NCBI GenBank assembly: GCA_019137255.1
Contig: WPDH01000315.1
Span: 124,001-188,000, forward strand
Direction: 5' to 3'
DNA from: Corinectria fuckeliana
Taxonomy: Eukaryota > Ascomycota > Sordariomycetes > Hypocreales > Nectriaceae
Length of the DNA stretch: 64,000 nt
Shown: positions 46,526 to 58,734 of the stretch, one piece after another
Layout: the number at the start of each line of letters is the position of its first letter
How positions within the stretch are numbered: the first letter of the stretch is position 1
Program-made: the position numbers and the translations under genes
The notes under the pieces: model-generated
The model's database searches: none
Told to the model about the DNA's origin: nothing
What the model saw: only the letters and a program-made list of their open reading frames with translations

Positions 46526-48193
46526 CTATCTCTTCCTGCGCTGCGAGGTAGGATCAGTCCCCTCCAGCTCAGTAATCGACTGCCCCGCAATCGTCTCGAA
46601 GAAAGCATCCGCCAAATACCCTCCACACCAGCTCAACTTCTCGAACCCGTCCGTAATGGGCTGCTTCGCCAGGGCTGGGCCTTGGACTTCTCGCAGATAC
46701 CCAGAAATTCCTTCATCCGCCCACAGCTTTCCAAACTGCTCCGTTACCATGTTGAGGCCTTGCAGACTCCAGATCGGCTGGACCTGCCAGACAACTCCCA
46801 TCTTGGCCAGGTCCTGAGGCAGAGTCTTGACCTGGTCGTCGGTGAAGCCAGCCTTGGCGAAGTCGTAGTCGCCGGTGTATCCGAATGCGAAGAGACGGTC
46901 GGGATACACTTTGAGCACCTCGGTATGGAACTCGACAATGTCCTTCCATACCGGCGCGTCCATACGAGCCCAGGTAACGTCTCCAAGGGGAGCGGCAGCA
47001 ATCGCTCGCTCAACCGCGGCCTTAACAGATGACTGGAACATGTACTGGCCCATTGATGAGCGTGAGAGCTCCCAGTCGAAGAAGACTTGCTTGCTAACTG
47101 CCTTGCTGGCAACATCGCGACGTGTGGAAAGTGAGGCAACCTTGTGTTTTCCCACCTCGGCCGTGTAGGCTGCGTACTCGCTCTCCGACGACAGTGCCTT
47201 GACAGCCTCGTCAAATGTCTTAAGACCAGCCTTTTCCTTCCACTCATCTCTTGCAGCTCTGAGATTCTCCTGTTTAGCTTGCGCCTTGGTGAGGCAAGCG
47301 TTCAAGGACTCAACCATATTGGTTGCACCGAGGACATATTCGTGATCTCTTTCATCAATCACACTCGTGATGAACTCTGAGTGATCCGTGTCACAACGGC
47401 AGAGCAGCATCGTCTCTGCCCCCATTATGTCGAACTGCATGCGAACCGCAGTAAGCCGATCCAGGTACTCGCTGGTCGGCACGATGGTGCGACCTTGACC
47501 AACAGTAAACTTCTTCATACCGATCGCCAAGTCGTCGATATGGATCATTGCCACGCCGGCATCGACGAACTCTTTGGCCATCTTCATCGTTGTCGTCAAG
47601 CTGCCAAATCCCATGTCGCCGTCAGCCACGATGGGGGCGAGATAATCCCAATTCTCCAGCTGGTCGCGCTGTTCTTTGGGATGACGGAGCCGGAACTGTT
47701 GTTGCCTCTGGTCATGCCACAACTGCGACTTGAAGATCTTGGCGACGACTTTGGGTACAGTATCCCAGGGATAATCAGCGTGATCCATTCCAGGGATGGC
47801 CACCTCCGAGAAACCGCACAGCGCGCCAGAGACGTAGACGGTTTGTTGGGTCCTCGCCATCTGAGACGCTGTAACAGGGTCCGTGGTTCCGAAAGTCAGC
47901 TCCGTGGTGCTATTCTTCTTGTGCTCGCGGAGCTGGTTCCACAGCTTGATGGCCTGTGTAGATGACGCAGAAGACGTTGAGATGGAGACCTTCAACGCAG
48001 CGATTGTGCGGGAATCATAGGGTCTTCAGAAGAAACATGTTAGTTTTTTATTCCATGAAGTCATGCACATGTAACTGACGACTTGCCTTTTCAGGTGCGA
48101 TTGACGTGGTGAGCTCCATTGCTCCTCGATCGCTGAGACCTTGGCCTCGAACAACCTCTGCTCTTCGTCGAGTGAAATATTGATCTTGGGCAT
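46526..48193 (-). CDS. Isocitrate lyase-like enzyme with replaced active-site signature
   Basis: Two exons on the minus strand, 48193-48087 and 48023-46526, give 534 residues, close to true isocitrate lyases. The 63-nt intron starts GCAAGT, so it is a GC-AG intron; an ACTAAC branch point precedes the AG. Joining gives LKRPYDSRTIAALK, the family's KRPY/F entry. The barrel core is present: DYLAPIVADGDMGFG (metal Asp region), FVDAGVAMIHIDDLAIG, then MKKFTVGQGRTIVP, DIMGAETMLLCRCDTD and VLGATN. The normal hexapeptide KKCGHM reads KKFTVG at residues 206-211: the catalytic Cys is Phe and the His is Val. The enzyme is therefore unlikely to cleave isocitrate or 2-methylisocitrate in the usual way. 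It may act on another 2-hydroxy or keto acid, or be non-catalytic. It is divergent from the aminotransferase. Confidence 0.88.
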
Positions 48194-48668
48194 TTCGGCT
48201 GCAATGATCTTGCTGTCGTTGAATATTCTTCAGTAAATAGTCTGCAAAGCTAAGGGTAATTGGGTAAACTGATGGAAGAATAAAATCTATTTTATTACCT
48301 TGAAAGATATCCACCTCCGGCCTATCGGACTTGCACGCAATGTTACTGTTTCATTTCGGAGTCAAACTCCATAGACTTGGGACTTGCACTCCGAAACCAA
48401 TCGCGGGCTGTATAATCCGATGTGTCGGTCTCACGGCTCCGATCCGAGGCTGGGTAAAGTCTAGCTCAGCCTGTCTCTCGCTGACTCTTATCAGATATCA
48501 CGGCTAACGACAGGGAATAAATACGGAGACAAAGATATACACATTGAACCCTGAGGATAAGACCACAAGTACAACCCTGCTCTACATGTCAACAGCGCAC
48601 CATCTGATAAGTTATCAGCATCGTTGCATCACGACCCTGCTCAACATCCATTCGACTTCGGTAGCACA
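48194..48668. promoter_or_regulatory. Divergent promoter of lyase-like and aminotransferase genes
   Basis: 475 bases separate the two start codons, with no gene between. The shared region suggests common control of the two enzymes. No specific operator was identified. Confidence 0.5.
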
Positions 48669-50036
48669 ATGCCGCAGCACATCAATTTGCAGTTGGGGTG
48701 GCCATCGCCATCTTTATTCCCGGCGTCTCAACTCTTGAGCTCAGCCTCCGAGGTTTTACGGTCCCCGAAAAAGACGTCAGCAGCCCTCATCTATGGGCCG
48801 GACGCTGGATATCAGCCTCTGCGACAGGCAGTCGCAAACTGGCTGACCTCTGTCTACTTGCCAAAGGACTCCATCTCCTCTCGGCGAATCTGTATCTCCA
48901 ACGGTGCTTCAGCAAATCTGGGAAATATTCTCGCAAAATTCACCGAGCCTGGATACACCAGGAGGATCTGGATGATTGAGCCGAGCTACTTCCTGGCGTG
49001 TCCAATCTTTACAGACGCTGGCTTCGAAGGCCGACTGCGCGGCGTCCCCGAAGACGAAGAGGGGCTAGACGTCGAGTTCTTGCGAGCCAACTTGCAGCGC
49101 GTGGAAGCGGAGGAGCAGCAAGATGCACCAAAACTCAAGACTGGGCCGAGGTACGGAAAATTGTACAAGCATATCATCTACGCTGTTCCCACCTTTTCGA
49201 ATCCGAGTGGCAAGACCATGTCCCTTCGACGACGATGCGAGCTGGTCAGACTGGCCCGCGAATTCGACGCGCTGGTGGTTACCGATGATGTTTACGATGT
49301 CTTGCGCTGGCCAGCAAAGGAGGATGCTACACTTTCGAATCTCGACGGCGCGCCACCCAGAATCGTCGATCTGGATCAGACTCTCGACGGTGGGCCACAG
49401 TCTGATTGGGGAAATGCCGTGAGCAACGGATCCTTCTCCAAGATCATCGCGCCGGGTGTGAGAACTGGCTGGGCTGAGGCAACTCCTGCATTTATCCTTG
49501 CCCTGTCCCAGGTTGGCGCGACACGCTCTGGAGGATGCCCTTCGCACCTTGCAGCCAGCTTCGTACATGAGATGATTGCCACGGGGGAACTCGATAAGCA
49601 TATCTGCAACGTTCTTGTTCCGACGTATCGGTCCAGGTACTACGCCATGTTCAGAGCCATCGAGGAGTATCTGACTCCTCTCGGATTCCGCGTTTCTACA
49701 GGGAAGCCCTACGAAGCCTCTATTTCCTCAAACGGAGATACGAACGGCCATTCACGGAATACGGCGGCTGCTGGCGGATTCTTTACTTACATTACAGCCC
49801 CGGAAGATCTCTTTCTCGGAGTCGGAGAGTTTGCTGCCTTGGCTCTGGAGAAGTACGACCTTAAGTTTGCGTATGGAGGCATGATGACTGTTGAAGGCGA
49901 TGAAGGGAGCTCTGAACGGGCCGCTGAAGGGTTTGGGAACGGCATCCGGTTGTGCTGGGCTTGGCACGATGAAGGAGAGATTGCGGAGGGGATACAGAGG
50001 CTTGCTAGCCTGGCTAAGGAGGTAAAGGCCAAGTAA
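48669..50036 (+). CDS. PLP-dependent aminotransferase, class I/II (fold type I)
   Basis: Intronless, 455 residues. The start is the Met of MPQHINLQLGWPSP; sequence upstream in frame lacks an ATG. The INLQLGWPSPSLFP opening and YGPDAGYQPLRQAVANWL (substrate-side loop) are typical of the MocR/alpha-aminoadipate aminotransferase-like group. Cofactor contacts: FSNPSGKTMS (Asn of the aminotransferase core), VVTDDVYDVLRW (Asp and Tyr that hold the pyridine ring) and NGSFSKIIAPGVRTGW with the Schiff-base Lys. The protein moves an amino group between an amino acid and a 2-oxo acid, probably in the cytosol since there is no targeting signal. It is divergent from the lyase-like gene and precedes a transporter and an oxoprolinase gene, consistent with a catabolic role. 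Its substrate is unknown. Confidence 0.9.
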   Translation: MPQHINLQLGWPSPSLFPASQLLSSASEVLRSPKKTSAALIYGPDAGYQPLRQAVANWLTSVYLPKDSISSRRICISNGASANLGNILAKFTEPGYTRRIWMIEPSYFLACPIFTDAGFEGRLRGVPEDEEGLDVEFLRANLQRVEAEEQQDAPKLKTGPRYGKLYKHIIYAVPTFSNPSGKTMSLRRRCELVRLAREFDALVVTDDVYDVLRWPAKEDATLSNLDGAPPRIVDLDQTLDGGPQSDWGNAVSNGSFSKIIAPGVRTGWAEATPAFILALSQVGATRSGGCPSHLAASFVHEMIATGELDKHICNVLVPTYRSRYYAMFRAIEEYLTPLGFRVSTGKPYEASISSNGDTNGHSRNTAAAGGFFTYITAPEDLFLGVGEFAALALEKYDLKFAYGGMMTVEGDEGSSERAAEGFGNGIRLCWAWHDEGEIAEGIQRLASLAKEVKAK

Positions 50037-50883
50037 AATACCAAAGCTCAGCGAAACTGCTTCAAATTTAGTCACAAACCTTCACGTGCTAAGAACGTCA
50101 TATTCCAATAGTACAGTACGATGGAGTATCGTTTGATTATTCTTCATCATCGCCTCAATTCGTAGGCCTACTGGATGTAAGAACTCCGAGCAGTTAAGAG
50201 GTGTTTAGTAACTATACTATTCCGATATCCAAGAGCTTACAATAACATATTGATACCTTGCCTATTCTGACTTATCGTTGTCTCTTCACAGGAAACTAGG
50301 TCAATTTAGCGCGGCTGTTCTCACGCATCTAATTGAACCTTGTTGAATTTATAAACTCCTAATCCAACGCTGAAGACCTTCACTGCCTGACAATGACAGA
50401 ATAGGCAGGCCATGCCAAGTACTAATCCCAGAGCTTGTAGATATCAACTGCAACCGTTGCCTTCGTGGTACTACACTGTGTGATACGCCGCACATTGTGC
50501 TCCCGGACTGTAAACGCCGCCGTCGGAATGCAGAGTCCGACGATGGTGACTAGTGCGCCCGCGGGGGCGAATCTCAACTCCTCGCTCTAATCACCCCCAC
50601 AGATATGATTCAGGCTTAATTCCCTGCTCTCCACCCAGTGATAACGTCGGGACTAGAGACAACACCCATCTGGGGGAGCAGCTATCATCTGGTCTAGGTC
50701 CATTCCGCGTTGGTTCTCACCTCTTCAACCTGCGGCAACCAATAGCATCCGCTATATATATCCCTAGATGCTTCCCAATACATCAACGAAACGAGCCCGA
50801 GCTCAACGACGCTGACTAACCTCTTATGCCTGTGCCTTCAGACTCGCCAATTCCCACAATCGTAACTCTATCCGCTTCTCACC
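50037..50883. other. Intergenic stretch / transporter promoter
   Basis: About 0.85 kb between two plus-strand genes. No gene recognised. The right part presumably holds the transporter promoter and 5' leader. Confidence 0.4.
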
Positions 50884-52488
50884 ATGTCGGACGCTCTAAA
50901 CGACGTCAAGCATGATCTGGCCACGCCCGGCGAGCTGGAGCGGTCCTCTTCCATCAAGCCAGGCCAGGTGGATGACCACGACGGCAAGGACGTCGACATT
51001 GCTGCCAGGTATGCCGACCAGCTCAGCGGCGAGAATGCCTACACCCAGAGGGAATGGCTGAGGTTGAGATGGAAGCTTGACCTTCGCCTCGTGCCGCTGC
51101 TGTGGTTCAACGTGACCCTGGGGGCTATGGACAAGGTCACCACTGCAACTGCTGCGCTGTACGGGTTCCGCGAGGACACGGGGTTGACGGGAGACCGGTA
51201 CAGCTGGGTCGGCAGTGCGTTCTACGTAAGCTCTATGACCCTCTTGTGACTCAAGGTTCAATACTAACATCGAAAGTTTGGCTATCTCTTCTGGTGCCTC
51301 CCCAGTGGAAGCCTCCTCCAGCGTTTCCCGATCGCCAAGCTCCTCTTCGCTGTGCAGCTTGTCTGGGGCGGAATCCTCATCGCCACGGGCTTCTCCAACA
51401 ACTTCCCCACTCTCATCGCCCTGCGAGTCCTCCTGGGCGCCCTCGAAGCCCCAATCGTCCCAGGAAACTTCCTCGTTCTCGGCATGTGGTACACGCGCCG
51501 CGAGCAGCCGATCCGGACCGGCCTCATGTACACGGGCCTTTCCGTCTGCTTCACCGGGCCTATCGGATGGGGCATCGGGTATCTCGCGGGCGACCACCAG
51601 TGGCGCGCCATGTTCTGGATCACGGGAGCAATGACGATTGTCTGGGCCTGCGTTATTGGGCTTCTGCTCCCGGACAACCCGGTCAAGGCCAGGTTCGTGA
51701 CGGAGCGCCAGAAGGCCATCGTCATCGACAAGCTGCGCGCGGACCAGACGGGCGTCGAGAACAAGAACTTCAAGAGGGAGCAGGTTATCGAGACGCTTCT
51801 GGACCCCAAGACGTGGCTGATGTTTATGTTCAACATCATGATCTCCATTCCCAACGGTGGCCTGACCAACTTTGCCCCTCTTGTCATCAAGGGCTTGGGA
51901 TACACCTCCCAGCGATCGACGCTCCTTATGATGCCGACAGGAATTATGCAGACGGCATCTTCGTACATTTGCAACGGCTGCGTCTTTCTCTGCGCCAAGT
52001 ACATTCCTCATAGGCAGTGCCGCACCATCTGGATCATCTTCGGCATCGTCGTCGGTCTTATCTCCTCGGTGTTTCTCTATACACTTCCTCTTGACAACTT
52101 CAACGGTCGGTTGGCGGCATTGTACATGTCCTACTTCTACCTTGGACCATATATCGTCGCCCTCGGCATCAATACAGCCAACACAGCGGGCCATACTAAG
52201 AAAGTCACGACCAACGCGCTCATCTTCATCGCATATTGTGTGTCCAACATTGTTGCGCCGCAGTTCTTCAAGGCGAAGCAGGCGCCTACTTACTCTCTCG
52301 GAATCGCTGCAATTCTGGGGAGTTATGTTCTGTCTATGATCATCATTATCTTGTACGCGACGTATTGCTGGTGGGAGAACAAGCGGAGAGATGCCATCGA
52401 CGAGGCTGCCGGAGAGCGCGTCCACGTGGATACTGATTTCCGGGACTTGACTGATAAGCAGAACATTCACTTCCGGTATGTGTGGTAG
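50884..52488 (+). CDS. MFS transporter of the anion:cation symporter (allantoate-permease-like) family
   Basis: Two exons, 50884-51225 and 51277-52488 (51-nt intron, GTAAGC, branch TACTAACA), give 517 residues. The join restores SAFYFGYLFWCLPSG, the TM2 region typical of the ACS/Dal5 family. Others are RWKLDLRLVPLLWFN at TM1, RVLLGALEAPIVPGNFLVLG with the conserved TM4 Glu, MWYTRREQPIRTGL, and a central loop of about 50 residues. About twelve membrane segments are expected. Fungal relatives import carboxylic acids and N-containing acids such as allantoate, nicotinate, pantothenate or ureidosuccinate with protons. Position between an aminotransferase and a 5-oxoprolinase/hydantoinase gene suggests that it imports the cluster's substrate. 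That is inference. Confidence 0.9.
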
Positions 52489-53224
52489 ATGCAGTAATGG
52501 TTTTTATTGGGTTCTGTTCAAGTTGGAAATAAGTAGTGTTGAATATTAAGAGCGCTCGTGTTTTCTATATCTCAGTATCGAGAGATTGTCGAGAGTCTAG
52601 TTACTATAAGCCAATTTCCCTTGTTAGGCTCACAAGTAGTGTGATCAGCCTTCATTAAACAATTCCAGCCTCCACCTTCCGACAGGTTCAGCGTGAGTTA
52701 CGTTCTCAGTCAGCATCATTTCCATCATCCCGTCTAATCGTAGAATGACAACTAGATGTGCTCGCTTTGTCACTCTTTACCACCAACCTCATCATGTAAC
52801 ATCCTGCAATAACCAGACCCTCACTATCTAGCGCTCGCTCCAAGATCCACGCGTCGAGGTCTGTGTGAGCAGATACTTTGCGGGGAACCTTGTCTCTTGG
52901 TCGGAGCCAAGTATCCATCATCCATTAGCTTTCGGACTCTGGCTCTGATGTCAGTGCGGACTCGACTGTGCGACGTCGGTTTGCAAGTCCTATCCGGAAT
53001 GGACTGCCAACGCCGCTGCATGTTGACGTCAGGCCGGCGAGGCTTCGCACTCCGAATTCCGTCCCGTGTAGATCTTATCAGGATCATCTGAGCATACACT
53101 CGTTGCAGCTGTCTTTTGCGGCTTTATTATTAATGACGATCCCTTTATGATACGGTCCTGGCTTGATCGTTTCATTCAATCCTAGTACTATATGTAGTAT
53201 TGGCCCAGCTTCAAGTCTCTTATC
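52489..53224. other. Intergenic stretch / oxoprolinase promoter
   Basis: About 0.7 kb without a supportable gene; a minus-strand frame at 52824-53099 has no motif. It presumably contains the oxoprolinase promoter. Confidence 0.4.
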
Positions 53225-56200
53225 ATGTCACCCAGTGCAATTCTCCCGCCCCGCATCCGCATCGCCATAGACCGGGGCGGCACTTTCACGGACTGTCTCG
53301 GCATTATTCCCGGAAAGCCAGACATCCTCGTTAAGCTCTTGAGCAATGACCCTTCGAACTATGACGACGCCCCGACGGAGGGCATCCGTCGCATCCTCGA
53401 GTCGGCGACCAGGACTTCCATTCCTCGCGGCGAGTTGATTGACACAAGCGGTATCGAGTCAATCAAGATGGGCACAACTGTCGCAACAAATGCCCTCCTG
53501 GAGCGAGCCTCGACGCCTTGCGCCCTCGTAGTAACTCGAGGTTTCAAGGACCTGTTGCGCATTGGAGACCAAACTCGTCCAAAACTGTTTGACCTTAACA
53601 TTCGGCGTCCGGAGACTTTGTTTCGGGAGGTTCTCGAGGTCAGCGAAAGGGTGACGCTTCATGACTCGTCTGAGGATGCAACGAGTCTCACTGCCTCTGG
53701 GCGGGACGAACTCGGTCTCAAAACAGGCGTCGGCGGAGAAGCTATCCGGCTTCTACAACCGCTAGGTAGGTAGAACTCATTCAAGACACAAGCCGGGCAG
53801 CCATGCTAATCATAACTCACCTAGATGCTGAGAGCGCAAGAGAAGGGTTACGAGCTCTCTTCGACAAGGGCGTGAGAGCACTGGCAATCACTCTGCTGCA
53901 TTCCTACACCTTCCCCGACCACGAACTACAGCTGTCCAAAATCGCAGAGGATATCGGCTTCACGCAGATCTCTCTCTCGTCCCAGATCTTCCCCATGATC
54001 AAGGCCGTGTCCAGAGGCTACTCGGCCACGGCAGACGCATACCTGACTCCCTTGACAAGGACCTACGTCGACAGCTTCCGCCGCGGCTTCGTCGGCAGTC
54101 TCGAAGACGCCAACGGAGCTCGGTGCGAGTTCATGCAGAGTGACGGTGGCCTTGTCGGGTGGCAGAGCTTCAGCGGGCTCAGAGCTATCCTGTCGGGCCC
54201 GGCAGGCGGAGTTGTGGGCTTCAGCCGGACTTGCTACGATCCCGAGCGAAAGAGGCCGGTCATTGGATTTGACATGGGCGGCACGAGCACGGATGTCTCT
54301 CGGTACGCCGGCAGTCTGGAGCATACCTTTGAGTCCATTACCGCAGGCATCACGATTCAGTCTCCTCAGCTGGAGGTGGACACCGTTGCAGCTGGTACGT
54401 TCTCTGTGTATCGCCTGTTCATCATACTCCTCTAACTCTTTTCAGGCGGCGGAAGTATTCTTTCCTATCGAAACGGCCTCTTCCTTGCTGGCCCCGAGTC
54501 CGCCGGAGCCCATCCCGGTCCCGTGGCATACCGCAAGGGTGGCCCTCTGACCGTAACGGATGCAAACTTAGTCCTCGGTCGGCTGCAGGCGAAGCACTTT
54601 CCCAAAATCTTCGGTGCCGAGGAAAACGAGAGTCTTGATTACGACGGTGCCAAGGCAGCCTTTGAAGACCTTCTCCAGAGGGTCAACAAGGACCTTGCGG
54701 CTATTGGTGCGCCGGCCAAGACGGTAGAAGAGCTGGCCTTGGGCTTTTTGGAGGTGTCCAACGAAGCCATGTGTAGGCCGATTCGCTCTTTGACAGAAGC
54801 CAAGGGCCATAGAGCCTCGGACCATGAACTCGCCGTCTTTGGCGGTGCCGGTGGCCAACACGCTTGTGTAAGTACTTGCTGTGTCTGAGATATTGCGCTG
54901 GGCAACTAATGAGAAACAGGCTATCGCCACTAACCTCGGTATTGATCGAATTCTCATCCATCAATATTCTTCAATTCTCTCTGCCTACGGAATGGCCTTG
55001 GCGGACTTGGTCCACGATGTCCAACAGCCATACTCTGCAATCCTTGGCACTTCTTCCGAAGACCTAGATTCCTGTCTGAAGGGCCTGGAAAAGATCGCCG
55101 AAGAAAGACTTGTGTCTGATGGCGCCTCTGCCGACTCGCTCAATTTCGAACAGTTTCTGAACCTTCGATACATGGGATCCGACACCACGTTTATGATCCC
55201 AAGGCCTGAATCCGGAACCTGGGCGGACGCCTTCACGGCTGAGCACAAGAGGCAGTTCTCCTTCATCATGGCCGGCCGGGACATTCTCCTGGAAAATATT
55301 CGAGTCAGAGCAACAGCTCAGAGCGCATCTGTCGAGCCGGTGTTCAATCTCAAGAAACAATTGGCCGCATCCTCGCCTACGCCAGTGTCTAAGGCTAAGA
55401 TTTCCGACGAGGTTCGACTGTTCTTCAAGGACGGGTGGACGGATGCTCCGCTGTTCTTTCTCGGGTCTCTCGAGACTGGAGATATAGTCCAAGGACCAGC
55501 CATCATTCTCGACAACACACAAACCATCGTGGTCAGCCCGGAGGCCAAGGCTACTATCCTGAGCCGCCATGTAGTCCTAGAACTCACCCGCAAGGTATCC
55601 CCGTCGTCTACGGAGGATACTGCAGTCTCGGAAAAGAAAGTCGATCCCGTACAGCTCACCATCATGGGCCACCGCTTCATGAGCATCGCCGAACAAATGG
55701 GGCACGCCCTCCAGAAGACCAGTGTGTCGGTCAACATCAAGGAGCGGCTGGACTTCAGCTGCGCTCTCTTTAGCCCTGACGGTCGGTTGGTTGCAAACGC
55801 GCCGCATGTACCGGTTCATCTTGGATCCATGGAGCAAGCCGTCATGTATCAGCACGAGAAGTACCTGGGCCAGCTTCGTCCCGGAGACGTCATCGTCGCC
55901 AATCACCCCATCTCTGGAGGGACCCATCTACCGGATATTACCTGTGTCACGCCTGTTTTCGACGGCGCCGGCAAGGAAGTGATCTTCTACACTGCGTCGA
56001 GGGGCCATCACCAGGAGATTGGCGGAATCCTTCCTGGGTCTATGCCTGCAGGGAGCGTCGAGCTGTTCGAAGAAGGGGCCGCCATCGTCTCCGAGTTCTT
56101 GGTTCGCGACGGTGTTTTTGACGAAGAAGGCATCACGAAGCTACTTCTGCATGATCCAGCGCAGTTCCCGGGCTGTTCCGGCACCAGGAAGCTAGCTGAC

Positions 56201-57346
56201 AACATCAACGACCTTAAAGCTCAAGTGTCGGCCAATGCAAAGGGGGCTGCGCTCGTCTCGGAGCTCATCGAGGAGAGCGGCCTCGGCACAGTTCACTTCA
56301 ACATGCACGCCATTACCAACAATGCCGAGGCTTGTGTCCGTGAGTTCCTCCTTAGCACACACGCAGCAACAGGCGGGAAGCCGTTGTCCGCCCTAGACCA
56401 CATGGACGACGGCACTCCGATCCAACTGACCATCACCATTGATCCTGATACGGCTTCGGCGCATTTCGACTTCAGCGGCACTGGCGAAGAGGGCTACCAT
56501 TCCTTCAACGCACCCCAGGCCATCACGCGCAGTGCAACACTCTATGTGCTGCGATGCCTAATCAACCAGGACATCCCGCTCAACGAAGGGTGTCTACGCC
56601 CATTGAAGTTCACTATTCCTCCAGGATCCATCCTCAACCCGTCGCCTACCGCCGCTGTCTGCGCCGGCAACCCCATCACCTCGCAACGAGTCACGGACGT
56701 GGTCATCAAGGCGTTCGCCGCCTGTGCTGCGAGCCAGGGCGACTGCAATGTAGTCTCGTTCGGCATCGACGGAAACATCGACCCCGTCACCGAGTCGCTC
56801 GTGCCCGATTCCGGCTTCGGCTTCTGCGAGACCATCTGCGGCGGCAGCGGCGCGGGCGAGGGCTGGTACGGCACCAGCGGCGTGCATGTCCACATGACCA
56901 ACACCCGCATCACGGACCCGGAGATCCTCGAGAAGCGGTATCCGGTTGTGCTGCGCGAGTTTAGCATCCGCGACGGCTCCGGCGGTCGAGGCAGATGGAG
57001 CGGGGGCAACGGCGTTCGCCGGGTTTACGAGTTTGGCCGAGGGATGGGGTGCTCTGTTGTAAGTGAGCGACGAGTCACGCGTCCGTACGGGATGAAAGGT
57101 GGCGAAGATGGCAAATCAGGTGTCAACTACGTTGTCAAGGGTGGGAAGAATGGCAGATGGCGTCGGGTTGGTGGACGAAAGGATTTCAAGGTCGCTGAGG
57201 GAGACTGGTTCGTGATTGACACGCCAGGTGGAGGAGGATGGGGTAGTTTTGCGAATGGCGGCGCCCATGAAGGAGAAGCACAAAGGAATGGCGTGGATAG
57301 GACGTTTGTGACTCGGTTTCAGCTGGCTCAAGAGACGAGTTGCTGA
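53225..57346 (+). CDS. 5-Oxoprolinase / hydantoinase (HyuA-HyuB fusion)
   Basis: Four exons, 53225-53765, 53825-54394, 54446-54867 and 54920-57346 (introns of 59, 51 and 52 nt), give 1319 residues, near the usual size of eukaryotic 5-oxoprolinase. The A half has an actin-like ATPase fold with two glycine-rich phosphate loops: AIDRGGTFTDCLG at residues 15-27 and GFDMGGTSTDVSRYAG near 328; SAGAHPGPVAYRKGGP follows. The B half begins near 750 (PVQLTIMGHRFMSIAEQMG, KERLDFSCALFSPDG, HVPVHLGSM, ANHPISGGTHLPD). Known members split 5-oxoproline to glutamate, or hydantoins to carbamoyl amino acids, using ATP. The C-terminal basic patch (KGGKNGRWRR) precedes a GGGGWG turn. Classical glutathione-cycle OPLAH is one option. 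The neighbours argue for a catabolic paralogue with a different lactam. Confidence 0.93.
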
Positions 57347-57694
57347 GCTAAGGCCGTCATCACAATAGTATCTTGACATCGATATAGGAACGAAGTAACA
57401 AGTTCAAGGAATGCAGATCAACTCACTAAACCATCGCAGCATATATGCCGAGTAGGGAGATGAAAAGATGAGTCTCGGCATTCGCCCTTGTTGCAGCCGA
57501 GCATCCGCCCAACTCGTACTTATCATTGGCGCGGCTCGCATCGCCCGTCGGAATTAGGCACAGATGCATCTCTAGGCCTAGGCACCCAAAAGCTCACCCG
57601 TACATGGCCGTGGCGGGGTAAACTATCGCGAAAGTTGCACATTGCGCCATATCTCGAAGCCGTCTTCATGTAGCGGAAGCTATTCGCACACGGA
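57347..57694. other. Convergent intergenic stretch
   Basis: About 350 bases between the 3' ends of the oxoprolinase and SDR genes. Nothing else recognised. Confidence 0.45.
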
Positions 57695-58734
57695 TCATGC
57701 ACCCCATATTTCCTCCTTCTCCAGCCAGTCCCATACCATCGTGTTGCCCTTATCCCCATTACTCGTATTGAATCCCTTCGCTGGATCCATGTCCGGCCCC
57801 GGGTCGTTGAAGACCGACACCTGCCGCGCATTGTCCTTGCCGACCTCCAGCACTGTCCCGCCAACGTGCTCGTCGCGTTCCAGGCAGTCGAGCATGGCCT
57901 GGGCGACCTCCTGCGGCGTGACCCAGCTGTCCTGCGCCTCGTCCACGTTGGCCAGCTTCTCCGGGTGCTCCGTCCACAGCGGCGTGCGGACCACGCCCGG
58001 AGCCACGGCGGTGACCCGGATGCCCGCGGCCGAGTCCAGCGGCGCGAGGCACCGCACGAAGCCCGTGATGGCGAACTTGGACGCGCCGTAGAGCGGCGCT
58101 CGGAAGACGGGCAGGTAGCCAGCCACCGACGCAATGTGCACCACGCGCTTCGGGTTCTCGAGAGACGCCTTGGCCGGGGCGGGATGTGTCGAGTTGGCGG
58201 CAGCCCGGGGGTGCAGCCAGTGGGACAGCGCCGTCTGGGTCGTGCGGATGGGGTGCGTCACGTTGATGTCGATCAGCGAGTAATTCCCGCCGTCTACCGC
58301 GTCCTTGCTCTCCGGCGACCCAGGCGGGTGCCAGAAGCTGGACCAGTGCGGCTCGTAAACGCCGGCTCCGGGGCAGACAACGTCAAAGCCTCCAAACTCC
58401 AGCAGTGCCGTCTCGAACATGTTAGACAGTGCAGGCCATGAAGTCACGTCTGTTTCCACAAAGGCAGCCCGCGGGGCCTTGTCCTTTGCTTGGTACTTGG
58501 AGACGAGCTCCTTTGCTTCTGGCCGGAGGGACAGGTCGGCGAAGACGACATTGCAGCCTCGGGATAGGAGGAGTTCGGCGAATGCCAGATTGATACCTAG
58601 GTTGCATGTTAGTCGAAGCCCAACGGCGTAGTGCTAACTAGCTTGGCGGTTTTAGGGACGGGCTCACCGGAGCCAGCCCCAGTGATGATGGCAGTCTTGC
58701 CAGAGACGCTGAAGGGTTCCGCAGAAGGGGCCAT
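57695..58734 (-). CDS. Short-chain dehydrogenase/reductase (SDR)
   Basis: Two exons on the minus strand, 58734-58668 and 58596-57695 (71-nt intron, GTGAGC, branch GCTAAC-type), give 322 residues. The intron splits the nucleotide-binding motif TGAGSGI, which is restored on joining. Other SDR marks are VVFADLSL at the end of beta-2 (acidic residue, suggesting NAD(H) preference), ETDVTSW, CPGAGVYEP in place of NNAG, and the active site IASVAGYLPVFRAPLYGASK with Ser, Tyr and Lys. The chain resembles 15-hydroxyprostaglandin-dehydrogenase-type classical SDRs, with a longer C-terminal part. It oxidises an alcohol or reduces a ketone, probably in the cytosol. It faces the Zn2Cys6 regulator at 59124, so joint control is plausible. 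Confidence 0.92.

Noticed and set aside
46152..46817. Plus-strand frame overlapping the end of the lyase-like gene
   Set aside because: Shares sequence with the real minus-strand gene and shows no motif.
50896..52470. Minus-strand frame of 524 codons opposite the ACS transporter
   Set aside because: Antisense shadow of a G+C-biased coding region without motifs.
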